A stretch of DNA of 64,000 nt from CAIYQJ01 sp963717255 (GTDB taxonomy: Bacteria; Chloroflexota; Limnocylindria; Limnocylindrales; CSP1-4), in NCBI GenBank assembly GCA_963717255.1, contig CAVQVT010000005.1, forward strand, positions 161,322 through 225,321. Reading direction: 5' to 3'. The notes under the pieces were generated by a model, which saw nothing but the letters and a program-made list of their open reading frames with translations, was not told where the DNA came from and ran no database searches. This document shows positions 51,460-62,002 of the stretch, piece after piece. The stretch's first letter is position 1, and every line of letters begins with the position of its first letter. The position numbers and the translations under genes are program-made.

Positions 51460-52059
51460 ATGAAAAACGAAACCCAGAGTCCTGGTCGGTATTGCTCCTC
51501 GGCCCTCTTCGGCGCGGGATGCGCGAGCATCCCGACAGCCTACAAACCCGCCACGCCGGGCCGGCTGGATAACGCCGAACGCAACAGCATGCTCGAGCTC
51601 GTCCTCGATACCGAAACTCCCGTCATCGCCATCGGCGAGCCGATCCTGTTGAACGTGACGATCCGGAATGTCGGCCCGAACCGTGTGTGGCTGCCCCGCC
51701 AGCCGACCGTGCTCGTGAGCTGGATCTACCCCAACGGCGTCCACGACAATTTCCTGAAGGAACTGCGGGAGGAGGAACGCCTGGAGCGCCATCAACTGGC
51801 CTGCCTCGAGCCGGGCCAGCAGATTTCGCAGCGCGTCGAAATCCGCACCTACTACTTCGACCGGCCGGGCGTCACGGAATTCCGCGCCCTCCTGCATGCC
51901 GGCCGCAACACCAATCCCGACACGGAAACCACATGGGCCGGCCGCCTGCATTCGAATTCCTTCGGCGTGCAGGTGGAGCGCGGCGAAAAAGAAAGCCGCC
52001 GGCTTTCGCGTCGTGAATGGCACGGCCGCGCCCGACCGGCGCGTGCAGGACGGCTGTGA
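51460..52059 (+). CDS. Putative lipoprotein, function unknown
   Basis: About 199 residues from ATG 51460. The N-terminus ends in a lipobox-like FGAGC, after which a beta-rich domain follows (NSMLELVLDTETPVIAIGEP, LLNVTIRNVGPNRVWLP, then RVEIRTYYFDRPGVTEFRALLHAG). This resembles immunoglobulin-like domains of envelope proteins. The last 20 residues turn Arg-rich, so a frameshift near 51,990 is likely and the true C-terminus is uncertain. It is divergent from cutA. Confidence 0.55.
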   Translation: MKNETQSPGRYCSSALFGAGCASIPTAYKPATPGRLDNAERNSMLELVLDTETPVIAIGEPILLNVTIRNVGPNRVWLPRQPTVLVSWIYPNGVHDNFLKELREEERLERHQLACLEPGQQISQRVEIRTYYFDRPGVTEFRALLHAGRNTNPDTETTWAGRLHSNSFGVQVERGEKESRRLSRREWHGRARPARAGRL

Positions 52060-52091
52060 GCGCCACACCTTCCATCCGCGCGCGGGGATGA

Positions 52092-53794
52092 TCAGGTTGA
52101 CGCGCGCGCGGGCTTCCCGGTCCACAGGTCGCGCGCCGCCTGATCCAGCGCGATAGCGGCCGGCGCGTCCCCGGCATTGAGCAGCACCCGGATGACGGTC
52201 TTCCGATCGTACCGCTCGAAGGCCAGCAGCCGCTCGTTTCCCGCGTCCAGCCAGCGCAGCCGCCCGCGCCGGAGGACCGACATGCGCCTGCCGCAGGGCG
52301 ATGGCCCGGCGCGTGAACGCCGAACAGTCCATGTCCGGGTTCCGCGGTTTCGGCGGGCACGCGGCCGGCGAGCGTGTGCGTTTCCGGCTCGTATGGGATA
52401 TCGTCCCACAGCATCGGCTGGCGGTTGTCCGGATCGTTCGCGCCCCACATCCCGACCTCGGTGCCGTAGTAGATCATCGGCGCGCCGAGACCGGTCATCT
52501 GGAAGATCACCATCTGCCGCAGCGTCGGCTAGCGCTCGCGGGCCGCGGCCGCGTGGTCTTCAGCTCCGGATTGCCCGTGCGCGCGGGACAGTTGAAGTAG
52601 CTGTCCCAGTCCGGGAACGGCGGGCAGGCGTTCTCCAGCAACGTCAGGATCCGGCCGGTGTCGTGCGAATCGAGCAGGTTCTGCAGCGCGTAGCTGCACC
52701 GGCCGCGGATACGCGCCGCCGCAGCGCGTCGAGGTCTTCCCGCAATTCGCGCGCGCCGACGGGTGCGGGCGGACGGCGAGAAGAACCGCAGCGTCGGATA
52801 CAGCCACATGTAGTTCATCACGGCGTCGAACTCGTCGCCCTGCAGGAAGTCGTCGGCGAGCGTCCACGATCTCGCCGGTCAGTGTAGGCCTCGCGGGTTG
52901 ATGCTCTTCACGTGCGCGCGCCAGCTCTTCCAGAAGCCGTGCGGCACGCAGAAGGCCACGTCCAGCCGCCAGCCGTCGACGCCGTCGGACGGATCGCCGT
53001 CGCCGTCCGGGTCCATCCAGCGGCGCGTGATGTCGAAGATGTAGTCGCGCACGGGCTTCGCCAGGTCGTCTTCGTCCGCGCCAGCTCGGGCAGCGCCGGC
53101 GTGGCCGAACCAGCCCTCGTAGTCGAACGTGCCGTCGTCGTTCCATTCGTTGATCCGGAACCAGTCCGCGTAGCGCGAGCGCGCCCGTTCTTCAGCAGGT
53201 CCTGGAACGCGAAGAAGCTGCGTGCCGGAGTGGTTGAACACGCCGTCGAGGATGATGCGCATGCCGCGCCGGTGGACGTCGGCCACGAGATCGAGGAAGA
53301 TAGCGGTCGGCGGCGGTCCAGATCCACGTCGTCGGGTCCTCGGTCTCGTTCGCGGCGGCCAGCGCGCGCAGGTCGCCGTCGCGGTCGGGGCCGAACGTCG
53401 GGTCGATGTGGTGCAGGCAGGCGGCGTCGTACTTGTGCAGCGACGGCGCCATGAAGATCGGGTTGAGGTAGATCGCGTTGACGCCGAGGTCCTGGAGATA
53501 GTCCAGCTTCTCGCGCAGGCCGACGAGGTCGCCGCCGAACCGGCGGTGGAAGACCGACCGTAGAACGTCGCCCGCGCGGCTTCTCCCAGTCGGCGCGGCG
53601 CGTACCAGTCCATGCCCCAGGGCGAGACCTGCCAGCCCGGGACCGGCTGCGCCGCCGAAGTCCTCGGGCCGGGGATCGCTCGCCGGGCAGCCGTTGCGGA
53701 ACCGCTCCGGGAAGATCTGGTACCAGATGGCGTCCTTCGCCCAGTCGGGAACTTTTGTTTCGGCCTTTTTCGTTTTCGGCGGCGATGCTTTCAT
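52092..53794 (-). pseudogene. GH13 alpha-amylase/neopullulanase-like enzyme, many frameshifts
   Basis: The pieces in three frames assemble into one GH13 enzyme of about 567 residues. They are: N-terminus AKDAIWYQIFPERFRNG; LGVNAIYLNPIFMAPSLHKYD; region I IILDGVFNHSG; region II DGWRLDVAF with the nucleophile Asp; region III near LTGEIV with the acid/base Glu; region IV LLDSHDTGRI; then GAPMIYYGTEVGMWG. It would cleave alpha-glucans or cyclodextrins, probably in the cytoplasm since no signal peptide is seen. At least five single-base frame changes break it, consistent with sequencing error across this segment. Confidence 0.85.
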
Positions 53795-53875
53795 CGAGTT
53801 TCCCTTTCAAGAGAATGGGGCGCGTATCATAGCGGGTTCCTCTTTTCTCAAACGCCAAACTTTATTCTGTCGGTG

Positions 53876-56143
53876 TCAGCGGGCGAGGAACCGCCAGGCG
53901 AGGGCGACGGCGCCGCAGATGACGATGCCGAAGGCGATCGGCAGCAGCGTGGCCACGGTGGTCCATTTCACGCTGCGGGTTTCTTTGTAGATCGTGTAGA
54001 TCGTCGTCGAGCACGGGTTGTGGCAGCAGGCTGAAGAGCATCAGGCACACCCCGTCAGCGAGGTCCAGCCCGCCCGCGCAGCAGGACGCCGACAGCACGC
54101 CCGGTCGCTCGAGTCTCGAACATGACGCCCGCGCCCTGCTCCCCGACGCCCGTCGCGCCGGTCGCCAGCACCGTCAGCATCAGGACCGTGGGGATCACGA
54201 TCTCGTTGGCCGGGATCGCGACGATGTAGGCCAGCAGGATCACGCCGTTGAGGCCGATCAGCCAGCCCGACCGGGTCGAGCCAGCCGGATCAGGTGGCCG
54301 GCGAGCGACTGCGCCGCCGAGGTGGACGTTGCCGATCAGCCAGATGACCGCGCCGGCCGGCAGCGGCGAAGACGATCGCGCGCCAGAGCACGATCAGCGT
54401 GCGGTCGATCAGCGACGTGTAGAGCGTCCGCAGGATGCCGCGGCGGGCGGTAGGGCGGCAGTTCGAGGCTGAAGGTCGAGGCTTCGCCCCTGAGCACGCG
54501 TCCGCGACAGCAGCCACGACGCCAGGAACATCAGCGCCACGCCCGAGCAGCGCGACGCCGACGCACGGCGGCGGCGGCGACGAGCCCGGCCAGCGCGGGC
54601 GGCACCAGCGCGCCGAGGAAGACCGTCGCGATCAGGATCTGCGTCGGCCAGCGCCCGTTGCAGAGCGAGAAGTTGTTCGTGATGATCGCGATCAGCCGTT
54701 CGCGCGGGCGAGTCGATGATCGCGCGTGGCGACGACGCCCGGCCGCGTTGCAGCCGAAGCCCATGCACATCGTCAGCGCCTGCTTGCCGTGCGCGCCGAC
54801 GCGGCGGAACAGTCGGTCGAGGTTGAACGCCACGCGCGGCAGGTAGCCGAAGTCCTCGAGCAGCGTGAAGAGCGGGAAGAAGATCGCCATCGGCGGCAGC
54901 ATGACGCTGACGACCCAGGCCGTGGCCAGGTAAATCCCGTCGATCAGCAGCGCCGTCGAGCCACCACGGCAGGCCGGCCGCGGCCGCGAGGCCCTTCAGC
55001 CACGGATGGCCGTGCTCGACGAGCAGGTCGGCCAGCATGGCCGGAGGGCACGTTGGCGCCCGGCGATCGTGATCCACAGCACGAGCCCGAGCAGCAGGAT
55101 CATCGATCGGGAAGCCGGTCCACCGGCTCGTCAGCAAGCGGTCGAGCCGTCCGCTCCCACGCCAGCCGCGTCGACGCGCCGGTCTGCGCGGCACCGCTGC
55201 GCCCGCGATCCGCGCGGACTCGGCGTAGACGTCCTCGACCCAGCGGTCGTGGAAGTCCTGCGGCCAGGCCCCAGCGCAGCTGCTCGGCCGCGTCCGGAGC
55301 AGCTCGTCGCGGGTCGCGGCGCGGGGTCGCCGCCATGGCGGCTCACCCGCGCCCCCGGTGGCGGCGTGATCGGCCGGCCAGCTCGCCGAGCTCGCCCGTG
55401 CTGCACCGCCTCGATGACCTGCCGGTCGCCGTCGAGCAGCCGCAGCGCGATCCACGCGCGTTGGGCACGCCGGGGAACGAGCCTCGATCACGCGGTCGAG
55501 CCGCGTCGCACGGCCTCGGCGCAGGCCGGGCGCGTCGTAGCGCAGGCGGCGCGGGCGGCAGACGACCTGGCCCGTCGCGACGTCGTGCGATCTGCCGCAG
55601 CAGTCGGCGATGCCCTCGCCCTGCCGCGCCGCCGCGGGCACGACCGGCACGCCGAGATCGCGCGCGAGCTGCGCGCGTCCACCTCGATGCCGTGCGCGCG
55701 GGCCTCGTCCATCAGGTTCAGCAGACCACCGCGCGGTCGGTGATCTCGCAGCACCTGCAGCACGAGGTTCAGGTTGCGCTCGAGGCGCGTCGCGTCGGCG
55801 ACGATCACCGTCACGTCGGGCGGCCGAACAGGATGAAGTCGCGCGCGACCTCCTCGTCGGCGCTCGCGGACAGCAGCGAGTAGGTGCCCGGCAGGTCGAC
55901 GATCTTGAAGCGCTTCCCGCCGTAGACGAAGCCGCCCTCGGCGCGCGTGACCGTCTTGCCCGGCCAGTTGCCGGTGTGCTGGCGAAGGCCGGTCAGCGCG
56001 TTGAAGACGGTGGTCTTGCCGGTGTTCGGGTTGCCGGCGAGGGCCACGACGTAGTCGGCGTCGCCGACCTGGACGCCGAGCTTTTCCAGCCGCGCTTTCG
56101 CGACCGGGCAGCTCGCGCAGCGCCGGGGTAGGTGGCCGCTCAT
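53876..56143 (-). pseudogene. feoB: Ferrous iron transporter FeoB, frameshifted
   Basis: About 756 codons' length, right for FeoB. The N-terminal G domain is in one frame: GNPNTGKTTVFNALTG (G1), DLPGTYSLLSAS (G3). The membrane part is split over several frames, for example MLPPMAIFFPLFTLLEDFGYLPRVAF, ALTMCMGFGCNAAG, and the C-terminal VATLLPIAFGIVICG ending at 53,876. The ATG overlaps the stop of the DtxR-FeoA gene (ATGA). FeoB imports Fe(II) across the inner membrane. Breaks look like single-base insertions, so the gene is probably intact in its source. Confidence 0.85.
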
Positions 56144-57079
56144 GCGGCGGCTTCCTTCACGCGGCGCACGAGGATCCGGTCGGACTGCTCGCGGCGCAGC
56201 GCGATCGAGCGCGCCGCGGATGCGGTACGCGACGGGGTCGCCCGCCGGGCTGACGATGTCGATCTCGAGCACGGTGCCGGGCACGACGCCGAGATCGAGC
56301 AGCCGGCTGCGCGCGAGGCCGCGGATCAGCGGCGACATGCGCACCACCTCGGCCCGCTCGCCGGGGCGGAGGTCCGAAAGGCGGCTCACCGTGTCGTCGA
56401 AGCGCTCGCCCGAAGGCAGTTCGTCGGCGGTGATCTGCCGGGCGGCGTCGCGCGGGAGGGCGACGCATGTCGGCCGTCCACGAGCACGCGCAGGCCGGCG
56501 GCGCCGGATTCCTCGACCCGCAGCCGCACATCCGGCGCGAAGCCGTCTTTGGCGAGGCGGCGGTACATCTCGGGCGGCTCGTCCTCGACGTGGACGACGC
56601 GGCCGGCCCAGCCGGCCGGCCGCGCGGCCAGCGGCTGTCCGCGCCGCGGCGGCAGCGAGCCCTGGCGCGTCGGGATCGGGTCGCCGTGGGGATCGTAGGG
56701 CGGATGGCCGAGTTCATCGGCGATGGACTCGACCTGCTCCGGCGACATCCGGTGCTCGGCCACGTGGGCGCGCGTATGCCACGCGGCCTCGCACCAGGCC
56801 GGTCTTCTGCGCCAGGTAGGCCTCGTACAGCCGGTGCGCGCGCAGGACCTGCAGGGCATAATCCCGGCCCGCGTCCGTGAGCCGGGGCGGCCCGCCTCCC
56901 GCCGCCAGCAGTCCGCCTCCGCGCAGCGTGCCGAAAAGCGCCTCGGCGTGCTCCGGCGCGAGGCCGAGCGAGTCGGCCAGCCCGGAAGCGGAAGCCGCGC
57001 GCCCCTCCTGCTCGGCCTCGATCAGAAGCTTCAGCGCATCTTCCACGAGGATGCGGTCTTTGTGCGACTTTCGATCCAC
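56140..57079 (-). pseudogene. DtxR-family metalloregulator fused to FeoA domain, frameshifted
   Basis: About 313 codons. The N-terminus MDRKSHKDRILVEDALKLL and ALQVLRAHRLYEAYLAQKTG are the winged-helix and helix of an iron-dependent repressor; HRMSPEQVESIADELGHP is the dimerisation part. A middle domain (PPEMYRRLAKDGFAPDVRLRV) follows. Then, without a stop, comes an SH3-like FeoA domain (LSDLRPGERAEVVRMSP, LLDLGVVPGTVLEIDIVSPAGDPVAYRIRG). The gene directly precedes and overlaps feoB, so it probably senses iron and also supplies the FeoA function. At least three frame changes occur. Confidence 0.78.
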
Positions 57080-57233
57080 GTGATCAGTCTATACCCTTGC
57101 GGACGTTTCTCAAGTGACATGAACCACGGCCGGCCTGGGGCCCCCGCCCATTGTCCGGAGTGAATATAAAGCTTTATCCGGCCGGAAGGCGTTTGAGACA
57201 CTGGCCGATGAGCTTGGCGAAACGGAGGCTGTT

Positions 57234-58797
57234 ATGAACGAGAATGCGTTTCCGATCCCGCTTACCCCGGACGCCGCCGCGGAGCGGCGGCATGGCCCTC
57301 CCCGTTTTCGCGGGGGGCGGGGTCTGCTGTTCCTGGCCCTGGTCCTGGCGCTCCCGATCTGGGTCTGGTTCTTCTGCCGGATCGAGCCGGGGCCGGACCA
57401 GATCGCGGTCCTGATCCGCAAGACGGGCAAGGACCTGCCGTCCGGCCAGATCCTGGCCGACGCCGGACCAGAAGGGCATCCAGCTCGACGTGCTGCCGGA
57501 AGGCCGCTACTTCCGCAATCCCGTACACCTGGGGCTGGCAGATCGCGCACGATCACCGACATCCCGGCCGGCAAGCTGGGCGTGCTGACGCGCCTGTACG
57601 GCGAGGACCTGCCGCCGGGCGAGATCATCGCCGACCGAGGGCACCAAGGGCATCCTGGCCGACGTGCTGCGGCCCGGCAAGTACCGCATCAACCCCTACG
57701 CCTACGGCGTGCGAGCTGTTCGACGCCATCACGATCCGGCCCGGGCTGCGTGGGCGTGGTGACCTCGCTGATCGGCGAGCGACGTGCTGAACAGCGACGC
57801 TGCCGGCGGCGGAGCGCAACACGTTCCTGGTGGCCGAGGGCATGAAGGGCGTGCTGCCGGAGGTGCTCGACCCGGGCACCTACTACCTGAACCCCTACAT
57901 GGTCAACGTCGTCGGAGGTGAACCTGCAGAGCCAGCGCTTCGAGATGAGCGGCGAGGACGCGATCAGCTTCCTGACGCTGGACGGGTTCACGGTCACCGT
58001 GGAGGGCACGATCGAGTACGCCCTGATGCGCGACAAGGCGGCGCTGCTCACCCACCAGGTCGGCGACATGGACGACATCCTCAAGAAGATCATCCTGCCG
58101 CGCGCGCGCGGGTTCAGCCGCATCGAGGGCAGCAAGCACCCGGCCATAGAACTTCATCGTCGGCGAGACGCGCCAGAAGTTCCAGGACAACCTGGAGGCG
58201 CACCTGCGCGAGAAGTGCGAGGACTGGGGCGTGGACATCAAGTCGGTGCTGATCCGCAACATCACGCCGCCGGACGAGATCGCCAGCATCATCCGCGACC
58301 GCGAGGTGGCGGTGCAGGACGCGCACAAGTACGAGCAGCAGATCGAGCAGGCCAAGTCCAAGGCCGAGCTGGTGAAGCAGGAGATGCTGGCCGAGCAGAA
58401 CAAGGAGAAGGTCGAGGCCGACACGGCGCGCATCCGGGCCGTGATCGCGCGCCGAGCAGGAGCAGGCGGTGCGGCTGACGGCGCGCGCAGCCAGCGACCT
58501 GGAGGTGGCCAAGCTCGAGAACGAGGCCGCCGACGGCGCAGGCCGAGGCGCATGCTGCTGCGGGCCGGAGGCCGAGCGCGACGTGATCCGCATGCAGCAA
58601 CGAGGCGGAGGCCGCGCGTGCTCGACAGCCAGGTCAAGGCGTTCGGCGACCGGCATGAACTTCGCGCGCTACACGCTTCTACGAGCAGCATCGGCGCCGC
58701 GGATCGCGATCGATCCTGAGCGGCGACCAGACAGGACGGGCTGGGCGGCGCTCTTCCTGCCCGTTCCTGCCCGCCGGGAAAGGAGGTGGCGCAATGA
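57234..58797 (+). pseudogene. SPFH/Band-7 (flotillin-like) membrane protein 1, frameshifted
   Basis: Assembled over three frames this is about 515 residues. It has an N-terminal helix (GLLFLALVLALPIWVWFF), repeated beta segments of the type GEIIA..GILADVLRPGKYRINPY, an SPFH core (LTLDGFTVTVEGTIEYAL, ILKKIILPRARGFSRIEGS), then a long Glu/Lys/Gln-rich coiled coil (VQDAHKYEQQIEQAKSKAE). I located about nine breaks before 57,920, each explained by one extra base. SPFH proteins scaffold membrane microdomains or proteases. The stop overlaps the next start (ATGA). Confidence 0.8.
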
Positions 58798-60525
58798 AAA
58801 GCATCCTCGAACGTTCGTCGTGCTGGCGTCGTCGCTGGTGCGGCTTGCTGTGGTTCGTCTGGCAGTGGGGCTTCTGCCGGTTCTACGTGGAGCCCGACCA
58901 GATGGCCGTCATCACGGCCAAGATCGGCGAGCCGCTGCCGCCCGGGCAGATCCTGGCGCAGCAGGGCCAGAAGGGCATCCAGGAGGACGTGCTCGGCGAG
59001 GGCCGGCACTTCCTGAACCCGTGGCTCTACGACCACGAGATCCTGCCGGTGATCGTGATCCCGCCCGGCAAGGTCGGCGTCGTGACCGTCCAAGGTCGGC
59101 GACGGATCTGCCGCAGGGCGAGTTCCTGGCCGAGCGCCGGGCAGAAGGGCATCTGGCGGCAGCGTGCTGGGCCCGGGCAAGTACCGGCTCAATCCCGTAC
59201 GGCTACCAGATCGACATCGTCGACGCCATCAGCATCCCGATCGGCTACGCGGGCGTGGTCACCTCGCTCTCCGGCGAGCAGGCGCCGCCGGGCGAGTTCG
59301 CCGAGGCCGAGCCAGAAGGGCGTGCGCAAGGACATCCTCCAGCCGGGCCTCTACTACGTGAACCCGAAGGAGTTCAAGGTGGACGTGCTGGAGATCGGCG
59401 TGAACCAGGTCTCGCTGCTGGGCAAGACGCGGCGGCGAGGTGATCACCAAGGCGCAGATCGCCAGCGCAGAACGTGGCCATGGAGCAGCTGCAGCAGCAA
59501 GGTGCTCGAGCGAGCAGAAGGAGAAGCGCGCCGACTACCTGGCCGAAGCCAGCGCGCAGTCGCTCAGCGCGGCCGCCAGCACGGAGGCCGCGCCGCAGCA
59601 GGCGCAGGCCGCGGCAGACGCGAGGCCGAGCAGCAGCATGCCGGCAGCGGCAGCCATGCCGACGTTCGTGCTGAACCAGTTCGTGGAGTTCCCGTCGCGC
59701 GACGGCTTCGAGATCAGCCTGGACATGACGGTGGAGTTCGAGCTGCTGCCCGAGAACATCGCCTGGATCTTCCGCAGCTACGGCGACCTGCCGGCGGTGG
59801 TGGACAAGATCATCATGCCGCAGATCCTGTCCGTGTCGCGCGCTGAAGGGCTCGGCCTACGGCGCGAAGGACTTCATCGTGGGCGAGGGCCGCGAGAAGT
59901 TCCAGAACGAGCTGACCGAGGCGCTGGCCGCGACGCTGGCGGAGAAGAGGATCGTCGATCCACAACGCGCTGATCCGGCACGTGAACGTGCCCGATGCAG
60001 ATCCTCGATCCGATCCAGCAGGCCAGCATCGCGGTGGAGCAGGACCTGACGAACAAGGAGAAGCAGAACACGGCCAAGAAGCAGGCCGAGCTGAACACCG
60101 AGCTGAGCCTGATCGACCAGCGGCGCGAGCAGGTCGCGCAGGAGACCGAGAAGATCAAGGCCGAGGTCAAGGCCGACCAGGAGAAGCAGGTCGCCGAGAT
60201 CCAGGCCGACACGATGAAGCAGGCGGCGGAGATCGAGCAGGCAGACCGCGCAGGTGCGCGGCCGAGACGCATCCGCAAGCTGGGCGAGGCCGAGGCCGAG
60301 GTGGTCGAGCTGGTCGAAGGCGAGAAGGCCAAGGGCTTCGCAGCTCAAGGCCAAGGCGTTCGGCGATCCCGACGGCCTACAACCTGTGGACATTCGCGCA
60401 GCAGCCTGAACGAGACGTCAAGGTCAACATCCTCCACGCCGGCGCCGGGCACGCTGTGGACGGACCTGGAGAAGGCCCGCCTCGGCGACCTCGGCGGCGC
60501 GGCGGTGATCCAGCAGGAGAAATAG
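58794..60525 (+). pseudogene. SPFH/Band-7 (flotillin-like) membrane protein 2, frameshifted
   Basis: A paralogue of the preceding gene, about 570 residues when frames are joined. The N-terminal helix is followed by VEPDQMAVITAKIGEPLPPG and two further copies of the same GQKGI..VLGPGKYRLNPY unit. An SPFH core (SRDGFEISLDMTVEFELLPEN, VVDKIIMPQILSVSR), a Gln/Glu/Lys coiled coil (IEQADR, ADQEKQVAEIQADTMKQ) and VNILHAGAGTLWTDLEKAR follow, ending at 60,525. The two proteins probably hetero-oligomerise. Breaks again look like single added bases. Confidence 0.8.
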
Positions 60526-60542
60526 GTTTGGCCTTCCTGCCG

Positions 60543-61105
60543 TGAGCGAAGAGCCGCAACCTATGGAGAGAATGTTACGGATCCGCGGATCATTACAGTC
60601 CGCGGCCAGAAGGTCATCCTGGATTCGGACCTGGCGCAGATCTACGGAGTTCCCACAAAAGCCTTGAACCAGGCCGTCAAACGGAATCAGGAGAAGTTTC
60701 CGCCGGATTTCATGTTTCAACTACAGTCAAGAGGTTAAGGAAATGTGGTCACGATTGGAGACGCACATCAGTTGCCGACACGGTCATCGGAAATCTGTGA
60801 CCGTTGACAGCGCATCGGTCGACATTAAATACCGACCTTATGCCTTCACCGAACATGGCGCGATCATGGCGGCTACGGTGTTGAACAGTCCGCGGGCGGT
60901 ACAGATGAGCGTGTTCGTGGTGAGGGCGTTCGTGCGGATGCGGGCCGTGCTGACGGACAACCGCGAACTGGCCCGGAAATTGGCGGCGCTGGAAAAGGAA
61001 CTCACGTCCAGACTGGACATCCACGAATCGGCCATCGTGGACGTCCTGCGGCGCATCATGGACCTCATTGACCCGCCGGCCTTGCCCGAGCCGCCGACCG
61101 GGTGA
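60543..61105 (+). pseudogene. ORF6N-domain protein, frameshifted and probably 3'-truncated
   Basis: Joined frames read ITVRGQKVILDSDLAQIYGV, TKALNQAVKRNQEKFPPDFMF, then YRPYAFTEHGAIMAATVLNS and an AVQMSVFVVRAFVRMR helix with a coiled-coil end. This is the ORF6N (KilA-N-related, phage-derived DNA-binding) family, common as stand-alone chromosomal genes. Two frame changes are needed (about 60,570 and 60,730). Homologues usually continue past the PPxPP stretch, whereas this one stops at the next junction, so its end is probably artificial. Confidence 0.75.
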
Positions 61106-61110
61106 TGAAC
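61085..61110. other. Chimeric junction 2 (bacterial to archaeal-type sequence)
   Basis: The ORF6N gene (plus strand) and a PAS sensor kinase (minus strand) run into each other here and both lose their C-terminal ends. GC content falls and gene content becomes methanogen-like to the right. Confidence 0.65.
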
Positions 61111-61906
61111 GGGTTCGTATAGGTGATCTTCTCTTCCCGCAGGATGACGATGCCGTTGGGGAACTCTCGGTTACCTGCTGGTAACGGGCAAGGTTCTCCC
61201 CGGCAGCCGTTTTAGCCAGCTTCCGGTTGTTGATGTCGATGATCGACATGCTCACCATGTTATCGGTAACCCGTCGCCAGGAGAGCGCGACCCAGAGGGA
61301 TTCCTTTGATTTCATCAGGAAGCGGGTCTGGAAATTGGAAATATCGGCGCTCGTCCCGAGGCGCTCGTAAAAAAATCTCTGTTCCTCTGGTGTTGAGAAG
61401 AGTTCAGGGAAGCGCATGCTGCGGAGTTCTTCTTCTGTGTAACCGAGCATCTGTTCCACGCATTCGTTGGTGAGGCGGATCTCGAAGGTATTCTGGTCAA
61501 AGAGGATGATGCCCATGAGCGTGGACTGAAGATGCTGCGGGAGCGTGCTTCGCTCGTGTTCAGATTTTCGGTGAACGTAGAGACAACGACAGCGACAAGG
61601 ATGAAGAGGATGGCCTGCGCAGTGGTGGAGATCAGGTCAACCGTGCTGGGATAGACATAGAAGTAACTGAGCAAGTCGAATGCCAGCGCGCAGGCTCCGG
61701 AAAGGTAGAGCCCTTTTTTCGGGTAAAAGTATGTGGCATAAATGATGGGGAAGTAAAAGAGTGGGGGTATAGACGGGACCAATCTGCCGTTCAAGGGAGA
61801 GTGCTGTTATTAATATGCAGCACAGGGAGAGCGATATGATGACACAGACCCGGACAATATCCGTGTGGTGTAGTGAATGTCCCAGGAATTTTACAGTATG
61901 ATCCAT
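61105..61906 (-). pseudogene. Membrane PAS-domain sensor histidine kinase, truncated and frameshifted
   Basis: ATG at 61906. Four to five membrane helices come first (VRVCVIISLSLCCILITALSL, then in another frame PPLFYFPIIYATYFYPKKG, AQAILFILVAVVVSTFTENL). A complete PAS domain follows (MGIILFDQNTFEIRLTNECV, GYTEEELRSM, MVSMSIIDINNRK), then the start of a second PAS (YQQVTESSP). The kinase core is lost at the junction near 61,105. The layout is typical of sensor kinases of Methanomicrobiales. Two frame changes are seen, near 61,795 and 61,540. Confidence 0.7.
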
Positions 61907-62002
61907 GGATACTCTCGATGTTAATTGTCTGAGTTAATAAATCTAATATCTTCATGTACGGGTGACAGGGAAATTTTGGAAAGTCCGTGAAAGGTTATCT
62001 CG
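61907..62002. other. AT-rich intergenic region
   Basis: AT-rich spacer upstream of the sensor kinase and downstream of purB. It includes taataaatctaatatcttc, which could hold an archaeal promoter element, but no clear BRE/TATA pair was identified. Confidence 0.4.

Noticed and set aside
57122..57233. Upstream extension of SPFH protein 1 (in-frame EYKALSGRKAFETLADELGE)
   Set aside because: It reads like coding sequence but has no standard start codon after the upstream stop at 57119; ATG 57234 with a nearby GGAG was preferred. The error-prone segment leaves this open.
50947..61105. A metal-homeostasis genomic island (CutA, FeoB, DtxR-FeoA) acquired by the left-hand genome
   Set aside because: The boundary cuts a gene, error pattern changes at the same point, and no integrase, tRNA-end duplication or insertion sequence is present; chimeric assembly is simpler.
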